A stretch of 64,000 nucleotides of DNA from Plotosus lineatus. Lineage: Eukaryota; Chordata; Actinopteri; Siluriformes; Plotosidae. Positions within the stretch are counted from its first letter, which is position 1. Each line of letters begins with the position of its first letter. Under the pieces are notes generated by a model. The model searched no databases. It was not told where the DNA came from and worked only from the letters and a program-made list of their open reading frames with translations. Location of the stretch: contig CM045729.1 in NCBI GenBank assembly GCA_024760905.1, positions 6,010,163 to 6,074,162 on the forward strand, given 5' to 3'. This document shows positions 59,685 to 64,000 of this stretch, one piece after another. Made by a program: the position numbers and the translations under genes.

Positions 59685-60028
59685 CTAATAAAGAAACTGA
59701 CACTGAAATGTGTGACCCTGACCCTTTACATTTTCTGCAGATTTTGATAAAATAGTTTTGCCCATTTTTTAATGTATGAAGCCAATAAGCAATAAATCCT
59801 GGTGGATGCAGGATTATATTCCTCAGAGAAGCAGCACCATGATCAAATCATCAATAAGAGACTCAGAAAGTCAGTAACACGGACAGAATGAACAGCTTCT
59901 ATTCACGAATAAATAACTTTAGATAATAAATGTGTAATTGGTGACACTGAACTGATTGATAGAGCTTCACATGGTAAACTTTTCTTTCTTATCTAAAGTT
60001 AATAATTATCAATCCATCAACGATCGAT
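59114..60028. other. inferred HIBCH intron, microsatellites only
   Basis: Apart from the two arrays named in the neighbouring entry, nothing is recognised. Confidence 0.5.
59361..59401. repeat. (GT)n microsatellite
   Basis: About 20 GT units. A CA/TA/GT compound array lies at 59609-59680. Confidence 0.95.
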
Positions 60029-61031
60029 ATGCAGCCGTGAGCGGGGCACAAGCCAGTGTCCACCCTCACGTCGGTCCCAAGTCCGGATAAATGTAGAGGG
60101 TTGCATCAGGAAGGGTATCCGGCGTAAAACAAATGCCAAATAAAATATGTGAGTCACAACAAAAAAAATCATACCGGATCGGTCGAGGCCCGGGTTAACA
60201 ACGACCGCCATCAGTGCTCTTAACCAACAGGGTGCTGGTGGAAATTGGACTACTGTTGGTCGAAGACATCGAAGAAGAGAGGTGGGAGGCGTGTCCATAG
60301 GATGGGGATGGGAGGTGGATGGGAAGAGAAATGGAGTAGGAGTCATCTTGAAGGACGGGTTTGTCAGGAATGTGCTAGAAGTGAAGAGTGTCAGACAGAG
60401 TGATGAGTCTCAAGTTAGAAATTGAAGGCGTGATGGTCAATGTTGTTAGTGCTGATGCCCCACAGGCAGGATGTGAGCTAGAAGAGAAGGAGAGATTCTG
60501 GAGTGAGTTAGATGAAGTGATGCAGAGTAACCCCAGAGGTGAAAGAGTGGTCATTGGTGCAGACTTCAATGGACATGTTGGTGCAAGCAACAGAGGGGAC
60601 GAGGAAGTGATGGGCAGGTTTGGTATCCAGGACAGGAACACAGAAAGACAGATGTTGATAGATTTTGCAAAAAGGATGGAAATGGCTGTGGTGAATACTT
60701 TCTTCCAGAAGAGACAGGAGCATAGGGTGACTTATAAATGCGGAAGTAGGAGCACACAAGTAGACTACATCTTGTGTAGGCGATGTAATTTGAAGGAAGT
60801 CAGTGACTGCAACGTAGTAGCGGGTGAAAGTGTCGCCAAACAGCATAGGATGGTGGTGTGCAGGATAACGCTGATGGTGAGGAAGGTGAAGAAGGCAAAG
60901 GCAGAGCAGAAAGCAAAGTGGTGGAAGCTGAAAAAGGAAGAGTGTCGGATTGTCTTCAAGGAGGAGTTGAAACAGGCTTTGGGTGGTCAGGAAGTGCTTC
61001 CAGATGACTGGACAACTACAGCTAATGTGAT

Positions 61032-61619
61032 AAGATAAGATAAGATAAGATACAGCTTTATTAATCTCACAATGGAGAAATTCACTGTTACAGGCTCTTG
61101 AGGTACCATCAGTAGGGGGTGCAAAAATAGATACATATACAAACATACACACATACATATATATTATATAAGTAAATAAATAAATAGATACATAAATAGT
61201 ATAAATTAATAAACAATAAAAGAAAAGAAGGGAACGACTTTATAGACTGGCCTATATTAAAGTGTAATGTATCTGAGTGCAGAGTAGATGGGTTGATGTT
61301 CACAGTCAGTGGGGTAGATGTGGTTGATTAAAGTGCTCGGGGTTTTTATTGCACATAACCGGTATTTTCACAGACAGTTACAAAGTGGCGTTGTACAGTC
61401 TGACAGCGGTGGGAATGAACGACCTGCGGTAGCGCTCCTTCCTGCACTGAGGATGTCTCAGTCGTCCACTGAAGGAGCTACTCAGCTTCTCTACAGTCTG
61501 GTGCAGTGGGTGAGAGCTGTTGTTCATGATGGATGTGAGCTTTGCTACCATCCTCCTCTCACTCACCTCCTCCACAGAGTCCAGTGGGCAGCCGAGGACA
61601 GAGCTGGCCCTCCTGACCA
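61032..61619 (-). mobile_element. L2-like LINE 3' end inserted in the RTE copy
   Basis: On the - strand it encodes a C-terminal LINE block (SVLGCPLDSVEEVSERRMVA, NNSSHPLHQTVEKL, KERYRRSFIPTAVRLYNATL; 61575-61378) followed by a 3' end AATTTCTCCATTGTGAGATT, AATAAAGC and a TATCT repeat tail. That C-terminal block and short-repeat tail are typical of L2-clade LINEs of fish. Flanked by GTGAT at 61027-61031 and 61620-61624, a possible 5-bp target duplication. Confidence 0.8.
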
Positions 61620-61646
61620 GTGATCAGGGAGACAGGTAGGAGAGTA

Positions 61647-62642
61647 CAGATGCTCCCCGACTTACGTTCATCCGTTTAATGTTTATTCGATTTTAAGTTT
61701 GTTTTTTTTTTTTAAAAAAAAGTCAAATTTTGAGTTTAGACGTACCTACGTAATACGCTGACGTAATGACGCTGCATTCATTGTTTACAAACTACAGACT
61801 GAGTGTGTATATATATCAGTTATATAGCGTGTTACCCTTGTGTTAAGACGTTGTCTCTATGATTACACTGTTTTGTGGACTTGTGTAATCCTAAGCAAAT
61901 ATGGGTGGTCAGAATCGTAAGCCTACTAGCATGGGTGCAAGTCTCATTCACAGAGATGAATTAACTATCTGCTCAGATCAGCACAATCTACCACGCATAC
62001 TCAGTTTAGCAAAGAGAGTTGTAATATGAATGAAAACCTGAATGCACAAATTACAGAACAATTACAGATATTTATTATCTTTTAGCAGAATCCTAAGAGT
62101 GTATACTTATTTTTATATTAATATTCATTAGGATTTGTATTTGTTCTTTGTATGCATCTCTTGAATAAAGTTTACTTACTTACTAACACAAAAGAAAGCA
62201 CTCTCCGCTTTGCTGGGATTCACATGGCAGGCTGTGTTCTAAACGAGTTCAACGGCACCCTTGTGCACTTGAAAGACCGGAAGTCTGTATAACCCACAGC
62301 AAGTACACTACGTTTGCAAGTACACTACTTTTGGTATTGAGCAGTTCACATATTGTAAGCGTTGATTGGCTGTTTTCAGCTTCATGTAAAGAAACTCGGT
62401 ATAAATAAGTGACTTATTTGAAATAAATGTTGATATTATTTTATATAGTTGATATTATTTTACAATGTTATGTTTATAATAATTGATTTAGGGGTGTTTT
62501 ATGAGATTAGGAAATGGTATTTATGGATGTATAGTACAGTATGAGCTTCATACATCACACGTCACTGTAACAACTTACGTTCACTTTCAACTTACGTTCG
62601 GCCATCCGGAACCAATTAAAAGCGTAAGTCGGGGAGTGTCTG
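61647..62642. mobile_element. TA-flanked inverted-repeat element (CAGATGCTCCCCGACTTACG family)
   Basis: The left end CAGATGCTCCCCGACTTACG and the right end CGTAAGTCGGGGAGTGTCTG are inverted repeats, with TA on each side (61645-61646 and 62643-62644). It shares its interior, inverted, with 5578-7226 (for example AGACGTACCTACGTA and ACTTACGTTC blocks) but lacks the SINE and hairpin of that copy. No transposase. Confidence 0.88.
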
Positions 62643-64000
62643 TACTTGGTGTGTCATCTGGAAGGACACTAGATAAGTAGACTTTGTGGTGGAATGAGGA
62701 AGTGCAGGACTGTGTACAAAGGAAGAGGTTAGCTAAGAAGAAGTGGGACATTGAGAGGACTGAAGAGAGTAAACAGGAGTACAGGGAGACACAGTGTAAG
62801 GCGAAGGTAGTGGTGTCAAAGGCCAAACAGATGGCGTATGATGACTTGTATTACAGGTTGGACAGTAAAGAGGAAGAAAATGATTTGTACAGGTTGGCAA
62901 AGCAGAGAAATGGAGATGAGAAGGATGTGCAGCAAGTTAGAGTGATTAAGGACAGAGAGGGAAATGTATTGACTGATGACAGAAGAGTGCTGGGAAGATG
63001 GAAAGAGTACTTTGAAGAGCTGATGAATGAGGAAAATGAGAGAGAGAAAAAAGAGTAGAAGAGGTGACCGTTGAGGACCAGGAAGTAGCAAATATTAGTA
63101 AGGGTGAAGTGAGGAGGGCATTGAAGAGGATGAAGAGTGGAAAGGCAGTTGGTCCTGATGACATGCCTCTGGAGGTATGGAAGTGTCTAGGAGAGGCAGC
63201 AGTAGATTTTCTGACAAGAACATTCAACAAGGTTTTAGAGCGAGAGCAGATGCTGGAGGAAAAGTGTGCTGGTGCCAATTTTTAAGAATAAGGGAAACGT
63301 GCAGAATTGTGGCAACTACAGAGGGATAAAGTTGATGAGCCATACGCTGAAGTTATGGGAAAGAATAGTGGAAGTACAGAGACGGTCAGAAGGAGCTGCA
63401 TTGTGCCTTTATGGATCTGGAGAAAGCATATGACAGGGTGCCGAGAGAGGAACTGTGGTATTGCATGAGGAAGTCTGGAGTGGCAGAGAAGTATGTTAGA
63501 GTGGTGCAGGACATGGATGAGAGATGTAAGACAGTGGTGAGGTGTGCTGTTGGTGTGACAGAAGAGTTCAAGGTGGAAGTAGGGACTGCATCAAGGGTCA
63601 GCTCTCAGCCCCTTCTTGTTTGCTATGGTGATGGACAGGCTGACAGACGAGGTTAGACAAGATTCCCCATGGACTATGATAATTGCAGATGACATTGTGA
63701 TCTGCAGTGAGAGCAGAAAACAAGTGCAGGAGATCTGTGCACATCTAGAGAGGTGGTGGTATGCCCTGGAAAGGAGGGGAATGAAAGTTTTCAGCCTCAG
63801 TAAGTCAGAATACACATGTGTGAATGACAAGGACACAAGAAGAACAGTGAGATTACAGGGAGCAGAGATAAGGTAGGTGGAGGATTTTAAGTACTTAGGC
63901 TGAACACTCCAGAGCAATAGAGAGTGTGGAAAAGAGGTGAAGAAAAAGTGTCCGGTGTGATGTGTTATCGGAAGGTATCGGCAAGAATGAAAGGAAAAGT

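Larger units (their letters stand above)
60029..64000 (+). mobile_element. RTE-clade LINE, interrupted twice (segments 60029-61031, 61620-61646, 62643-64000)
   Basis: This copy starts with the RTE leader (CCAAGTCCGGATAAATG, CGGATCGGTCGAGGCC) and runs past the window end. The endonuclease (60388-61038) keeps VIGADFNGHVGASNRGDEEV and [20 protein letters not shown], but its N-terminal part is deleted at about 60297. After the two inserts, the linker continues ([20 protein letters not shown], 62684-63058), then [20 protein letters not shown] (63064-63285). The RT is internally deleted at about 63374, then [22 protein letters not shown] codons and a degraded FADD-like region ([17 protein letters not shown], 63616-63876) follow. 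The FADD Phe is replaced by Ile in this copy. It is inactive. Confidence 0.88.

Overview
This window is intergenic and intronic DNA from a vertebrate, almost certainly a teleost fish. The evidence is two recognisable vertebrate genes split by GT-AG introns, a Rex3 retrotransposon (it matches the diagnostic sequences used to detect fish Rex3), a V-SINE, and many pogo/Tigger-, hAT- and piggyBac-type elements. The exact species cannot be named from the sequence. There are no operons, CRISPR arrays or other prokaryotic features.

Two host genes are present and face each other. On the + strand, 13900-14172 is a 90-codon single-exon reading frame for small membrane A-kinase anchoring protein (smAKAP, the C2orf88 orthologue). 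On the - strand, seven exons between 42177 and 24666 encode the last 213 residues of mitochondrial 3-hydroxyisobutyryl-CoA hydrolase (HIBCH, valine catabolism). All seven exons join in phase and have consensus splice sites. The 5' exons were not found and probably lie beyond position 64000. The convergent C2orf88-HIBCH pair is also neighbouring in mammals, so this is conserved synteny.

Most of the rest is transposable-element debris. 1-5457 is a stack: an RTE-clade LINE (- strand) interrupted by a second RTE copy (2451-4850, with a perfect 16-bp target duplication) and by a 1.7-kb foldback element (206-1934) that carries a LINE endonuclease fragment. 5578-8492 holds terminal-inverted-repeat elements, long TA arrays, a tRNA-like SINE and a 76-bp-arm hairpin. 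9-24 kb is rich in tRNA-derived SINEs and has a decayed Rex3 copy. HIBCH introns (24.9-42.0 kb) hold another Rex3, an RTE copy with its own target duplication (28370-31513), a further RTE (36.5-37.8 kb), a V-SINE and several Tigger-type elements, one with a remnant CENP-B-like DNA-binding domain. 42.2-64 kb is the inferred upstream HIBCH intron. It contains a nearly full-length Rex3 (50103-53266), a 2.8-kb hAT element with a decayed transposase (53933-56698), and a second nested stack (60029-64000) in which an RTE copy is interrupted by an L2-like LINE end and a short inverted-repeat element only 27 bp apart.

I see no convincing new gene system. The most distinctive observations are the nested insertions with readable target duplications, the foldback element with LINE cargo, a palindrome around a hAT MITE that extends into flanking RTE sequence, a 90-bp insert between 31-bp direct repeats, and CT microsatellites that sit at HIBCH splice sites.
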